A stretch of 64,000 nucleotides of DNA, from contig KE159598.1 in the NCBI GenBank assembly GCA_000403275.2, forward strand, positions 1,287,722 to 1,351,721, written 5' to 3'. Position numbers and translations under genes: made by a program. The notes under the pieces were generated by a model. That model worked only from the letters and a program-made list of their open reading frames with translations, was not told the DNA's origin and did not search any database. The stretch comes from Lachnospiraceae bacterium 28-4. GTDB taxonomy: Bacteria > Bacillota > Clostridia > Lachnospirales > Lachnospiraceae. This document shows positions 15,326 through 25,058 of the stretch, piece after piece. Numbering within the stretch: position 1 is the stretch's first letter; each line of letters opens with the position of its first letter.

Positions 15326-16095
15326 CCACCCCTTTCGGTTAGGATTTTCTTTGTCATACTCGAAGCTGTGTTTGTTATGTTTTCAGTTTTTGTTTCTAAA
15401 TCCGACTGGTGGCTATCCCTCCACGGGCTTTTTATTCCCGCTTCACAGGTACTGTGCCACCACTTTCGCCGGGATTAAGATAAGTTATAGCGATAGTGGA
15501 ATATCATAACTGATATACCAGCATTTCCTGCTGGTTTTCGCTTTTCCTCATCAGCGTGACATCAGCCTGCAACAGCTTTATCATTCACGTCCCGGTTTAC
15601 CACGTTCCAACAATCCTATCATTAAATACTTTTAGGCGCTTCCTCTAAGCCTGTGCCCAATTCAAAGAATCTTACCGCCTGTAACGGTATGTGGACGTTC
15701 ATAACAACCAATCTTACTAATCCACGGACACCCCAATTTAATGGGGAAATGCCTTTCGACAAATCCAAACGTTTAGACCCGTACATTCGGAAGTACGCCA
15801 GTATTTTCATACATTCTCACCATGAGTATCCGACACCCGGCATATAGGTGACGCCGCCCACCTCTGGACAGGTTTCGTGCGGTAAAAAAATCCCGCTTAC
15901 GGTCACTCTCTGCCGACTTCACCGAGCTTTTGACGGTTAGGCAGTTGCATACCGCCGCCAATCGGAGTATCAGCGTGGGCGTTTCAAGGCGTTACCCTAT
16001 CATTCCACCCATCGGATTGTCAGTTCTCCTAAGATTTCAGGCTATTTAGCCTTTCGACTTAGTGCGTAACCTTTTCAGTTACGAACGTGTCGCAC
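15326..16095 (-). ncRNA. Group II intron 5' domains (I-III)
   Basis: These 770 bases contain no gene and are the structured 5' part of the intron RNA up to the ORF in domain IV. Exon-binding candidate EBS1 is at 15704-15709. I could not identify a convincing EBS2. Confidence 0.8.
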
Positions 16096-16210
16096 GGTTG
16101 TCATTGCCATACCCTTCGAGCAAATTGATCACTCCCCATACGCCCAGGCCAGCGCCCAGCGCGATTACAAGTACCTTCAAAGTGTCGATTGCTGCTGTAA
16201 AAAATGCCAT
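16096..16210 (-). CDS. Maff2-family protein, first exon
   Basis: ATG 16210; 38 codons plus one base encode MAFFTAAIDTLKVLVIALG... to GYGNDN, the hydrophobic start of Maff2, a small membrane protein always found next to VirD4 in Tn1549-like elements and probably part of the mating pore. The group II intron interrupts codon 39. Splicing gives NPQSGAKSQG across the junction. Confidence 0.88.
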
Positions 16211-16363
16211 AATGATTACCGAAACCCAAACCCCCGGAACGCCTTATTTTGTCGTTCCACCACAATTCAGACAAAACAGCCCTGTCATTCCGAATCTGTG
16301 TATCTCAGGAGCCGGGTTTCTCTCCTTTCCCTTATTTTTATTTTCTTTGAGATAAGAAAAGGG

Positions 16364-16416
16364 AGCCTCCACAGCCGGAACCGCCTATAAAAGCGGGTTT
16401 CCATACGAAAGCTCCC
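16364..16416 (-). terminator. Terminator-like hairpin between virD4 and maff2
   Basis: On the minus strand GGGAGC (16411-16416) pairs with GCTCCC (16371-16376), enclosing a second stem (AACCCGC/GGCGGTT), followed by TTTTCTT. The rest of the 344-base gap 16,211-16,554 holds no supported gene. It may lower expression of the pore genes relative to virD4. Confidence 0.65.
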
Positions 16417-16554
16417 TGTTTTCAGGTTCCATATTCAGTTGTCAGCGGGATTTCTCCCTGTCTGGTGGGCGCGCGTATCCTGCACCTCATTACTGCCTCA
16501 CTTCCTTCCATTTTTATTTACAGTCCCTATAAGAGCGCCGCCGAGAAAAAAGAT

Positions 16555-18336
16555 TCAGGCGGCAGGGCTGCCGGGGTCAGCCGGTGCTTCCAGTTCACAC
16601 ACCTCATAAGTCTCCTCCGGCTTTACTTTCAGCCGGCGTTTCACAAATTTTGCCACATCAAACGTGTTTTTCGGGTCAGCATCGGACAGGTACTTGTACT
16701 GCGGGTGTTTTGTAATGTCGAATTTGTCACTGAAAAACGGCCTTACCCCCTGCACCTGCAAAATACATTTGCCGCCGTCCATAACAGCAAGTTCATCGGG
16801 CGTCATAAGTTCCTTACCGAGTTTCTGGTAATTCAGCCCATAGCTGCGCTGGCTTCCCCGCGTATCGGATGTGTTAAATGTGTCTATGGTCTCCTTTCCG
16901 AGCATGGCGGAAATCTCTTTTAAAGTGCTTTGCTCCTTGCCGCCCAAAAACAGGACGCAGGAGCAGTTGCCGATAATTGTTTCCGCATGGTCTTTGTATA
17001 CCGCCTTTAACTGGCTCTGCGTCTGGACGATCACATGGGCGGATATTTCCCGGCTCCTGATCACCGAAATCAGGTGTTCAAAGTTGGGGATTTTCTGGTT
17101 CGCAAATTCATCCAGCAGGCAGGTCACATGGGTTTTCAACGCACCGCCGTTTTCCAGCGCCTTATCGCAGAGGGTATTGAACATCTGCGTATAAACCATA
17201 GACGCAATGAAATTAAATGTCGTATCCGTATCGGACACAATGCAGAACAGGGCCGTCTTTCTGTCTCCCAATTTATCCAGTTCCAGCTCGTCATCCATCA
17301 TCATGTCCCGGACTTCCTTAATGTCAAACGGGGCCATCCTTGCACCGCAGCTAATAAGTATGCTTTTCGCCGTTTTGCCCGCCGCCATTTTGTACTTTTT
17401 ATACTGGCGGACGGCAAAATGCTCCGGATTGCGCTTCTCCAGGCGGTCAAACATCATATCCACAGCGTTTTTAAAATTTTCATCATCTTCCCGGACTTCG
17501 GAAGCGTTCAGCATCTCCAGCAGGGTATTTAAGTTTTTCTCATCCTCCGGGGCTTCATACCAGATATACGCGATCAGCGCCTGGTAATAAAGCGCTTCCG
17601 CTTTTGCCCAGAAATCCTCCCCGCCTTTGCTGTCCTCCCCCTTTGTATTTTCCATGATGCAGTTGACCAGCTTCAGTATGTCATTCTCGCAGCGGATATA
17701 GCGGAACGGGTTGTATTTCATGGATTCCTTAAAATTGATGGTATTGAGGATTTTTATCTCATATCCGCCCTCTTGCAGCATTTTCCCGCACTCCAGAACA
17801 ACGGTGCCTTTTGGGTCCGTGACAACATAACTTGCGTTCATCTGCATTAAATTGGGCTTAACGTGGAAGCGTGTCTTGCCGGAGCCGGAACCGCCGATAA
17901 TCAGCACGTTCTTGTTGATGTTGTATTTTGGTATCTTATTCCTCCCAAGCATGATCCGCTCCGTCTGAGTCAGGAGGATATTGCTGTCAAACTTCGGGTC
18001 AATAAAAGGCTTGATGTCCTCCTGCGTCCCCCACCTTGCAGAACCATACTCCACGCCATGACGGTATTTTTTTGCGTTTTTCCCCTTAAAGTACACCACC
18101 GCCCGGACTGCCGCCGCGCCTGCAATGCCTATGAGCAGGTCGTGGGGATGGAAACTCGGAAAAGGATTTGCGGTAATCGTCGCCCCCAGGCCGGATACTG
18201 CCGCCATAGCCTTTGTTACCGCGTCCGTGCCCGCACTGAGCCGGTAGCCCTCCGTGATCTTCGAGAAAAACCAGAACATCATTACATAGGGCAGGTTTGG
18301 GACAAGGTATTTTTTTATGTCAATATTGCCTTTCAA
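16555..18336 (-). CDS. VirD4/TraG-type conjugative coupling ATPase
   Basis: 593 residues. Two membrane helices at the N-terminus (about 12-28 and 65-85), then the soluble ATPase: Walker A IIGGSGSGKTRF near residue 148, Walker B-type VTCLLDEFAN, and conserved IVQTQSQLKAVY and FLGGKEQST segments. It would bring the relaxase-DNA complex to the mating pore. ATG 18336 overlaps the stop of the PcfB gene (ATGA). The C-terminal tail is Pro/Glu-rich. Confidence 0.93.
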   Translation of the reverse strand: MKGNIDIKKYLVPNLPYVMMFWFFSKITEGYRLSAGTDAVTKAMAAVSGLGATITANPFPSFHPHDLLIGIAGAAAVRAVVYFKGKNAKKYRHGVEYGSARWGTQEDIKPFIDPKFDSNILLTQTERIMLGRNKIPKYNINKNVLIIGGSGSGKTRFHVKPNLMQMNASYVVTDPKGTVVLECGKMLQEGGYEIKILNTINFKESMKYNPFRYIRCENDILKLVNCIMENTKGEDSKGGEDFWAKAEALYYQALIAYIWYEAPEDEKNLNTLLEMLNASEVREDDENFKNAVDMMFDRLEKRNPEHFAVRQYKKYKMAAGKTAKSILISCGARMAPFDIKEVRDMMMDDELELDKLGDRKTALFCIVSDTDTTFNFIASMVYTQMFNTLCDKALENGGALKTHVTCLLDEFANQKIPNFEHLISVIRSREISAHVIVQTQSQLKAVYKDHAETIIGNCSCVLFLGGKEQSTLKEISAMLGKETIDTFNTSDTRGSQRSYGLNYQKLGKELMTPDELAVMDGGKCILQVQGVRPFFSDKFDITKHPQYKYLSDADPKNTFDVAKFVKRRLKVKPEETYEVCELEAPADPGSPAA

Positions 18337-18803
18337 TGCTCAATCCCTCCTTTCCCGCGGTGTTTCTCCCTGTCCACGGACTGCCCCATAACAAGCTGTT
18401 TAAAATGGGAAAGCTGCTTTTTAATAGAAGGCTTTCCCTTCTCCCGGTTCAGTGTTTTCGCGGTATATTCCGCAAAGGCGGCATTTAAAGCGTCCGCATC
18501 ACGGGCCTTGAAAAATACAAGATACCTTCCCTGTGCCGGGTCTTTTTTCAGCGCAAAATCCACGCCGTACTTTCTTGCAACCCGCTCAAAGGATTTGATA
18601 TTCTTATCCGTGATCTCGATATTCTGTACGCCGTCCCCCTGCCCTACAAGGCTTTTTACACTCTGTTTCCCATGATGCGGCTCGTTTGCCTGCCTCTGGT
18701 ACTGGCGTATCGCCCATTTCAAAAGGTCTGCCGTCAGCTTCCCTCCGTTCTTTCCCATCCGGATTACAAGCGCGACAGACTTATCCCTGACTTCATCCTG
18801 CAT
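18333..18803 (-). CDS. PcfB/DUF3801 family protein
   Basis: 156 residues. KNGGKLTADLLKWAIRQY and the FERVARKYGVDFALKKD segment match the PcfB/DUF3801 family. In pCF10, PcfB interacts with the coupling protein and helps recruit the relaxosome. It is basic, cytoplasmic and coupled to virD4 by a 4-bp overlap. Confidence 0.85.
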   Translation of the reverse strand: MQDEVRDKSVALVIRMGKNGGKLTADLLKWAIRQYQRQANEPHHGKQSVKSLVGQGDGVQNIEITDKNIKSFERVARKYGVDFALKKDPAQGRYLVFFKARDADALNAAFAEYTAKTLNREKGKPSIKKQLSHFKQLVMGQSVDREKHRGKGGIEH

Positions 18804-18821
18804 CCGACAACCTCCCTTCCT

Positions 18822-19622
18822 CTAATTTTCTGTCAGCTTCCCATGCACCACATAGCGGGCATTTTCAAAAGAATAGGCACAGGTGGAGAGCGTCACGATA
18901 TGGTCGCCCTCCCCCACCTGCACATCCGAGGAAAAATCCGATCTCCCCTTTATGCGCACAAGCCATGCGGCAAAATCCTCTTTGGAAGCAAAGCGCAGGG
19001 TATAAGCATCCGAATCCACCGCCGCCGTATACCCCGCAAACAGTTCCAGCCGGTAGTCTTTTTCTTCCGTAACCAGATATACCACCGGATGGGCCTCATA
19101 ATATTCCTGCCCTGCATAAAAGACCAGGCTGGCAAACATCTTCCCGCTTGCCATGTGGTGCCCGTAGATCAGGGTATTCTCATCCGACAAATCCATCCGG
19201 TTTTCGCAGTCCATAAACAGACAGCCGTTCCGGTTTTCGCTCCCGTCCGCCAGATGGAACAGGTAATAGGAATTGTCCTGCCCCTGCACCAGCGGGTAGC
19301 TGACAGCCGTATCCGGGCAGTAAAGCCAGCCCACAAGGTCAGGGCTGGCTTCCTTCAAAGCAGCAAAATCAATATCGAGGATACGCGGCGCATCCTCCTG
19401 TAACCCTCCGCCCGGCGACGGTGTTTCCGGCACAGCAGCCTCCCCCGGTTCTTTTTTGCAGGGTGCCACATACTGCGCCATCTTCCCGTATGTCCTTTCA
19501 CTCTCCGCATCCTGCCTGCATGTGTCATAAACCCGCAGGCCAAAAAAGGCGGCTGCACCGATACATGCCACCGCCAGTAATGCCGGGAAGAACACCGCAA
19601 GCGCCTTACGCATCTTCATCAT
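18822..19622 (-). CDS. srtB: Class B sortase
   Basis: 266 residues from ATG 19622 (GGAAG upstream; starts three or nine bases later are possible). One N-terminal membrane helix (LAVFFPALLAVACIGAAAFF). Catalytic triad visible: H in LIYGHHMASG, C in VTLSTCAYSF, R in ENARYVVHG. The spacing and TLSTC motif fit class B. It overlaps the end of the adhesin gene by 17 bp, so this sortase most likely anchors that adhesin to the cell wall. Confidence 0.92.
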   Translation of the reverse strand: MMKMRKALAVFFPALLAVACIGAAAFFGLRVYDTCRQDAESERTYGKMAQYVAPCKKEPGEAAVPETPSPGGGLQEDAPRILDIDFAALKEASPDLVGWLYCPDTAVSYPLVQGQDNSYYLFHLADGSENRNGCLFMDCENRMDLSDENTLIYGHHMASGKMFASLVFYAGQEYYEAHPVVYLVTEEKDYRLELFAGYTAAVDSDAYTLRFASKEDFAAWLVRIKGRSDFSSDVQVGEGDHIVTLSTCAYSFENARYVVHGKLTEN

Positions 19623-22600
19623 CTTTCTTCCGGGCTTTATAGATTGCATAGCCGGCAGACGCGCCTCCGGCAAGGAGCGCAAGGACGGCGATCACCGCCC
19701 ACAGGCCGATATTGGAATCATCACCGGTCTTTGGTGCATTTGCAGACAGGGAAGTCCCCCCTGCTTTTGCGGACGTATTCCCGGCAGCGCCTGTCTTTTC
19801 CGCACTGTCCCCGGATGAATCTTTCTTCGATGTGTTCTCCCCGGCAGCGTTTCCTCCTGCGGCTTCATTTTTATTGGAATTATCCACGTTCACTATCACA
19901 CTGTCTGAATTTTCCGGGAGATTGTCTATCAGGTCTTTTATGTTTTCTAACAGGGTATCCGGCTTTTCCACATAAGTCCTCACACGGTTGCTTGTGAGCG
20001 TCACATCATTTCCCGAAACGCTGGCAACATTCTGGATGCAGCCCCCTTCCGCTTCTTTCAGAACCTGCACCAGGAAAGTGACTGTCCGGGACTGCCCGCC
20101 CGCAAGCGTGACCGTCCATGTGACAGTCCCATTCTCACAGGAGCCATCATTTCCCGCAGACACAAAGCTGCATCCTTCCGGCACTTCATCCGTAACTTTA
20201 AAAATCCTTTCTTCTACCGCTGTATTTTTTACGGTGATCTGGTATTGCAGTTTGATTCCGCTCCCTACCGTCTCCCCGTTCAAATCTTTTTTCCCGTTTT
20301 CACTCTTTACGGATTTTAACAGTTCCTCCAGCACATAATTGATGACCTGGTTGGTGCCTGCCGTTTTGGACTGCCCTGTTTTCCTGTCGCTGACTGTGAC
20401 GGCGGCACTGTTGGCAAAGGCTTTGCCGGACAGATCTGCGCCGGCTTTCACACGGACAGTCACAAAGCCTTCCGTGTCCGGTTCCACATCAAAGCACCAG
20501 CGCACGTTATCACCCTTGACAACGCTGTATACCCTGCCGTCATTGGAAGCGTCCACAAAAAACACACCTGCGGGGAGAATATCATTGACCTCCACGGTAC
20601 GGACTGTATAGCCGTCATTCTTATAGGTGATCCTGTAGGTCACAATATCCCCGGCAGCTACGTTCTCACCGTTTATGTCCCTGCCGTCCGCATCCAGCAC
20701 ATACTTCGCAGGCACATAATTTCTGGTATGCTGATCTTTTTTATCACCGTTCTCCGCTTCTGTGCCGATATGTGCCTCATCCATATCCACATAAGCCTGA
20801 TTCTCCACCGTCTTTCCAGTCGCGGATTCCAGGACTTTCACTTCCACAGATACCATCCCTTCCTCATGCGCCCCGGTTTCCATTGACCACCTGACCGTAT
20901 GGGTTCCCTCATCATACACACCGCCGTCACTTACAGAAACAAAGCCCACATCTTCCGGCAGGCTGTCCGTGATCACCGCTGTCTTTCCATAATCCGAAGG
21001 GTTCTTATAGGAAATGGTATAAATGATGTTCTCCCCGGCCTGCACCGGATAAGTGTTAATGGACGGCTCCCCAAGTTTGGAAAACACATCTTTTTCAGGT
21101 GTCGGGATAACCGGCGTCTCCACCTCATTTGTCTCTTTCCGGGCAAAATCAACCGACACAACGGCACGGTTTTTCAGGATGGTGTCCTCCGCTTCTTTCC
21201 GTATCTTAACCTTTACCGATACAGTTTCCTGTGTATTCTCTTTTACTGCCACTTTCCATGTAACTGTATGGCTGCCCGTCTCATAGCTTCCCTCATGGTC
21301 TGCCGCGATAAATTCCACATTTTCCGGCAGTGCATCCGTAATGGTAAACTCACGCGCATCATCAGCAGGATTCTGGAATGTGATCCGGTACTCCAGAATG
21401 TCCCCGGCCTGCTTTACGGTCTGTATGCTGCCTCCTTCACTGTCCGCCCCTATATCGTGGCCGTCCACGCATAAGACCGCCTTGAAAGGCTGATCCAGAA
21501 CATAAACCGGCGTTGTATCATCCAGCATGGAATCAGAGGAAATGGAAACCTTCTGCGTCCAGTCCACAAAAATCTCCGCCTGATTGTATATTTTGGTATA
21601 TTCCGTGTCAAAAGACGGTACATATGCGTCAAAGGAGACTGTCTTTTCCTCTCCCGCCGCCAGTGCCATCTTCCAGGTGATTTTCTTTCCGTCCACCGTG
21701 CCGCCGTCTGATACTGTCCCCTCCACAAGGGAAACCTCCGCAGGGATTTCATCTGTTACGGTAAATGCCTTTTCTTCCTCTGCCGGGTTCCTGAAAGAAA
21801 TGGTATAGGTAACTGTTTCCTCCCCGTTTATCACTTTGTTTGTAATATCCGCCCCTTCCGTATTCCACACGGATTTTACCGGGTCTTCCAGAACAGGGGA
21901 GCTTGTCACATCAGACAGGGGCACATCCTTTTCCGAACTGTCCGGGATCGCCTTAAAGCACACTGTCCCTGTATTTTTCAGGACTTCCCCCTGCGCCGCA
22001 GCTTCCACCTTGCAGTGAAAGGACACTTCCCCCCTGCCGTAAGTGACCACTGTGCCCTTCCATGCCACCGTATGGCTTTCCGCATCATACACGCCGCCGC
22101 TGCCGATGGAATTTGTAATTACCTCCATCCCCACAGGCACCCTGTCCGTAATCTCCACTTCCCGCGCTGTTCCGGTCGGGTTTTCAAAACTGATGGTGTA
22201 TGCCACCACATCGCCGTCCTTAATCACAGCCCTGTCGATTGCCTGTCCGTCATTGTAATTGTGCAGGCAGGCGCTGTCCTCTATCGCTACTTCCTTATCC
22301 ATAGAGGGCTTCACATAGGACACGATAATCTTATGGTTCTGTGTCACATCGCTGAATGTGTAGGAAGAAGGGTACCCTGTAATATCCACTTTTTTTCCGT
22401 CCACTGTAACGGTATCCAGAAGATACCCCTCGTCCGGCTCATAACGGACAGTGCGGTCATGGTGGAATTTCACGCGGTCATCCACCTTGATATCTTCCTC
22501 CCCCTTTACGGTCTCATTCCCGTCCGCGTCATAAATGCCGATCCTGCCGTTTACGACCTGCGCCTCCACCGTCCTGTAAGGGGAAGCCGCCTTTACCTCG

Positions 22601-24372
22601 TTGCTCTCCACCGACATGCTGTTGAAATATACCTTGCAGCTATTGTAAAAATAATCGGCCTCTGCTGTCCCGTTCACGGCAGTGTTGACAACAAGCGTAT
22701 ACGTCTCCCCCTGGTAGGCCATAGAATTGGCCAGATAGGATGATGAAAAGGCGTATTCCACCTTATGGCTGTCTTTGTCATAGGAAACCGTACCGGCGTT
22801 CAGCCTGTTCCCCGCTGCATCCTCCAGCCATGCGGACACATAATCGACCTCTGCCGGAAGTTTATCAACAAACCGCAGCGCCGAATATCTGCTGACCGTC
22901 TCCACGCCCAGCGTATGCACCTTCTGGCTGATACGGTAGGTGATCTGCTGTCCTTCCTCTGTTTCCTCCAGAAATGTCACCCCGTTTTCTGTTTTACAGG
23001 GATTCTCCGGCCTGGGGATTGCTATGGATGCGGAACTCGGAGAAATCCAGTACCCCGTATGGGTGTTGCACCCAAGATAAAAAGTGTTGCCTGTCGCATA
23101 CAGCGGTATGGAAACACTGTTTTTATAAAAAGTGGAGCCGCCCAGGTAATCCGTGAAGTTATTGTTGCTGCCCCGAAAAGACGGCACACCGCTGACCTTC
23201 GTAACGGCTACATTGGTGGAACTTGCCGTGTACCCGGTGGTAGTCCCGCTCAAAGGCGAAGCGTATTCACCGGTATTCAGGCTGTTGAACGTCATAAAGG
23301 AATTTCCGTCAAAGCGTATCGTCTCCTGTGTATCCACATAGAAATAGTCTACTTTGACCTGCGCCCTCGATGCGCTCTCATTGCCTATGAACCACCACCC
23401 GTTATAAAAACTGGTTTCACAATAATAAAGCGCCGAGAGGGAGCCGAGTTCTGTAAACGTCACCCTCGCCCCCACTGCCTTATCGTTGTATGTGCCGATA
23501 TTTGCATAGGTGATCTGCACCACGCTTGAATTGCTCAGGTTCGTGAAACGGGCGGTGCTTGCCCCTGTGTCCGCGCCGCCGTAAGAGGCTTTCCCCCAGG
23601 AAGCCCCTGATACACTGTAACTTGACGTGGTATTCTGCCGCCTGATCTTCAGGCCGTTGCCCTCCGTAAACTGCCCCAGGTCAATCTTTGAGATTTCCAG
23701 CGTCCTGGGGACAGAGGGGGATGTATCGGGGTAATAAACTTCGATCTCCTCCTGCAGGAGCGTCACATAAAACTGCTTCTTCATGGTGGAGTCCGTCCCT
23801 TCCGCACGGTAGGTCACTTCATAGGTGATGCGGTCTTTTAAGGAACCATAAGCAATACATACTCCCTGCCGGCCATCCTCGATCAGCCTGATTTCTTCCG
23901 GTTCCCCGCTCACCCGGCTGACATCCTCCACAAGAACATCCACCTCGTCCCCGTCAGCTACAGCCTGTATGCCGAATACTTCCGGGTCGATAGACATACC
24001 TATGCTCCCGTATTCCACAAACATCTCTACGGGGGATTTCAGAGAATCCACCTCTGCCCCGTCCTCATACCAGACCACAACAGCGGGCGTTTCCGGTTCT
24101 GTCCCTGTTTCCCCTTCTGTACCGCCTTCCGGCGTTTCTTCCTGCCCGGAGCCAGTGCCGGAACCGGCATCATCCCACACCTCCGGCTCCGTTTCTGTTT
24201 CCTCAGTTTCCGCCACATCAGCGGCCGGTATATCCTCTGTCCCTTCCGTGCCCATCTCTGCCGCATAGACGGCCATTCCCCCAATACTGCCGGAGCCGAT
24301 GAGCATTGCCGCTGCCACCGCCGCCGCGAGCAGGCGGGGCAGGAATTTACTCAGTTTCTTTTTTCGTGCCAT
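19606..24372 (-). CDS. Giant sortase-anchored adhesin with repeated DUF11-like domains
   Basis: 1,588 residues from ATG 24372 (AAAGGAGAGG upstream). Signal peptide (LPRLLAAAVAAAMLIGSG). A low-complexity acidic Glu/Thr/Gly-rich stretch follows (about 45-110), then a unique ligand-binding-like region (to about 500), an isopeptide-type domain, and about six tandem ~120-residue DUF11-like domains, each with a (V/I)xYxIxxxN start and an ITDxxP motif. The C-terminus has NAPKTGDD, a hydrophobic helix and a basic tail: a sortase signal. In conjugative elements such proteins probably promote mating contact or host adhesion. Confidence 0.92.
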   Translation of the reverse strand: MARKKKLSKFLPRLLAAAVAAAMLIGSGSIGGMAVYAAEMGTEGTEDIPAADVAETEETETEPEVWDDAGSGTGSGQEETPEGGTEGETGTEPETPAVVVWYEDGAEVDSLKSPVEMFVEYGSIGMSIDPEVFGIQAVADGDEVDVLVEDVSRVSGEPEEIRLIEDGRQGVCIAYGSLKDRITYEVTYRAEGTDSTMKKQFYVTLLQEEIEVYYPDTSPSVPRTLEISKIDLGQFTEGNGLKIRRQNTTSSYSVSGASWGKASYGGADTGASTARFTNLSNSSVVQITYANIGTYNDKAVGARVTFTELGSLSALYYCETSFYNGWWFIGNESASRAQVKVDYFYVDTQETIRFDGNSFMTFNSLNTGEYASPLSGTTTGYTASSTNVAVTKVSGVPSFRGSNNNFTDYLGGSTFYKNSVSIPLYATGNTFYLGCNTHTGYWISPSSASIAIPRPENPCKTENGVTFLEETEEGQQITYRISQKVHTLGVETVSRYSALRFVDKLPAEVDYVSAWLEDAAGNRLNAGTVSYDKDSHKVEYAFSSSYLANSMAYQGETYTLVVNTAVNGTAEADYFYNSCKVYFNSMSVESNEVKAASPYRTVEAQVVNGRIGIYDADGNETVKGEEDIKVDDRVKFHHDRTVRYEPDEGYLLDTVTVDGKKVDITGYPSSYTFSDVTQNHKIIVSYVKPSMDKEVAIEDSACLHNYNDGQAIDRAVIKDGDVVAYTISFENPTGTAREVEITDRVPVGMEVITNSIGSGGVYDAESHTVAWKGTVVTYGRGEVSFHCKVEAAAQGEVLKNTGTVCFKAIPDSSEKDVPLSDVTSSPVLEDPVKSVWNTEGADITNKVINGEETVTYTISFRNPAEEEKAFTVTDEIPAEVSLVEGTVSDGGTVDGKKITWKMALAAGEEKTVSFDAYVPSFDTEYTKIYNQAEIFVDWTQKVSISSDSMLDDTTPVYVLDQPFKAVLCVDGHDIGADSEGGSIQTVKQAGDILEYRITFQNPADDAREFTITDALPENVEFIAADHEGSYETGSHTVTWKVAVKENTQETVSVKVKIRKEAEDTILKNRAVVSVDFARKETNEVETPVIPTPEKDVFSKLGEPSINTYPVQAGENIIYTISYKNPSDYGKTAVITDSLPEDVGFVSVSDGGVYDEGTHTVRWSMETGAHEEGMVSVEVKVLESATGKTVENQAYVDMDEAHIGTEAENGDKKDQHTRNYVPAKYVLDADGRDINGENVAAGDIVTYRITYKNDGYTVRTVEVNDILPAGVFFVDASNDGRVYSVVKGDNVRWCFDVEPDTEGFVTVRVKAGADLSGKAFANSAAVTVSDRKTGQSKTAGTNQVINYVLEELLKSVKSENGKKDLNGETVGSGIKLQYQITVKNTAVEERIFKVTDEVPEGCSFVSAGNDGSCENGTVTWTVTLAGGQSRTVTFLVQVLKEAEGGCIQNVASVSGNDVTLTSNRVRTYVEKPDTLLENIKDLIDNLPENSDSVIVNVDNSNKNEAAGGNAAGENTSKKDSSGDSAEKTGAAGNTSAKAGGTSLSANAPKTGDDSNIGLWAVIAVLALLAGGASAGYAIYKARKKDDEDA

Positions 24373-24395
24373 AGTCCTCTCCTTTCCCGGATAAA

Positions 24396-24424
24396 CAAAA
24401 GCCGGCATCCTCTCCGACACCGGC
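24396..24424 (-). terminator. Hairpin before adhesin gene
   Basis: On the minus strand GCCGG...CCGGC with partly pairing interior, followed by TTTTG. It lies between the DUF3846 gene and the adhesin start, so the adhesin may be expressed through attenuation. Confidence 0.5.
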
Positions 24425-24490
24425 CCATTCTATACACTCTCCTTTTCCGGCACAGGCTGCTTCCGCAATTTCCCATGCCCTTTTATCCTG

Positions 24491-24952
24491 TCACACGGCC
24501 ACGCCCCGATCCTGTCCGCCCCATTTTGTCAGCACCACGGTCTCCCCGTTTTTCAGGGTGTCCCACAGGCTGTAAACCTTGTCCGCCACATCATCCGGAT
24601 CAGCGTAAGTTTCACTGCCGACCATCATAAACTCCCCCGGCCTTGCAAAAAGTTCCTGGAACTCCTTCTGCTGTCCGGGGGTAAGGGAATCGAAAAGACA
24701 TCCTTCCTCCGGTATGCCGCACAAAAGGAAAGTGCCGTTTACAAACCCTTTCCCTCCCGGCATACAGCGGTTGGGGGCAAGCCCGCCCGTATCCTCCCGG
24801 CTGATCAGCAACACCCTCTGCGGCAGGAAACACCCCACCTGTACCGCGCCCCCTAACACTGCTTCCACAGCTTCCAGCGTGTTGTCCGGCAGTGCGGCAG
24901 GACGCGGGGCCTTCCCCGGCTCCACGATCAGAATGTCCATTTTTTGCTTCAT
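24491..24952 (-). CDS. DUF3846-like protein
   Basis: 153 residues. The opening MDILIVEPGKAPRPA, the central G-x-FLLCGIPEEG and the SLTPGQQKEF segment fit DUF3846 proteins found in Tn1549-like elements. Soluble; function unknown. AGGAGG precedes ATG 24952 by 10 bases. It lies between the RepA gene and the adhesin. Confidence 0.75.
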   Translation of the reverse strand: MKQKMDILIVEPGKAPRPAALPDNTLEAVEAVLGGAVQVGCFLPQRVLLISREDTGGLAPNRCMPGGKGFVNGTFLLCGIPEEGCLFDSLTPGQQKEFQELFARPGEFMMVGSETYADPDDVADKVYSLWDTLKNGETVVLTKWGGQDRGVAV

Positions 24953-25035
24953 GTTTCGTTGTCCTCCTTTAAATTTTTTTGTCTATGTGCAGCCTGTAAA
25001 GGGCTTCACAGCTATGAAAAAATAACCAGCGGAAA

Positions 25036-25058
25036 GAAAAAAGCCCAAAGGCTTAACC
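25036..25058 (-). terminator. Terminator overlapping the repA stop
   Basis: AAGCC-ttt-GGGCTT followed by six T on the minus strand; the stem begins at the last codons of the initiator gene. Confidence 0.6.

Larger units (their letters stand above)
13295..16095 (-). mobile_element. Group II intron inserted in maff2
   Basis: The 5' end is GTGCGAC at 16095 (consensus GTGYG), the 3' end ...ACCTAT at 13295; length about 2.8 kb. It encodes a reverse transcriptase/maturase with an HNH domain and has a clear 34-nt domain V (13342-13375). Removing exactly these bases joins the two maff2 exons in frame, which supports both boundaries. A candidate EBS1 (GGTTGT, minus strand at 15704-15709) is complementary to the last six bases of the 5' exon (ACAACC). 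The intron looks active. Confidence 0.9.

Noticed and set aside
15686-15691. EBS2 candidate of the group II intron
   Set aside because: It can pair with the 5' exon but lies downstream of the EBS1 candidate, the opposite of the usual order.
16244-16288. 14-residue leader peptide MTGLFCLNCGGTTK upstream of maff2
   Set aside because: No ribosome-binding site at a useful distance and no evidence of conservation; noted only because of its CxxCG.
22015-22743. 242-codon open frame on the plus strand inside the adhesin gene
   Set aside because: It is antisense to a well-supported coding sequence with signal peptide, repeats and sorting signal; composition is that of a shadow frame.
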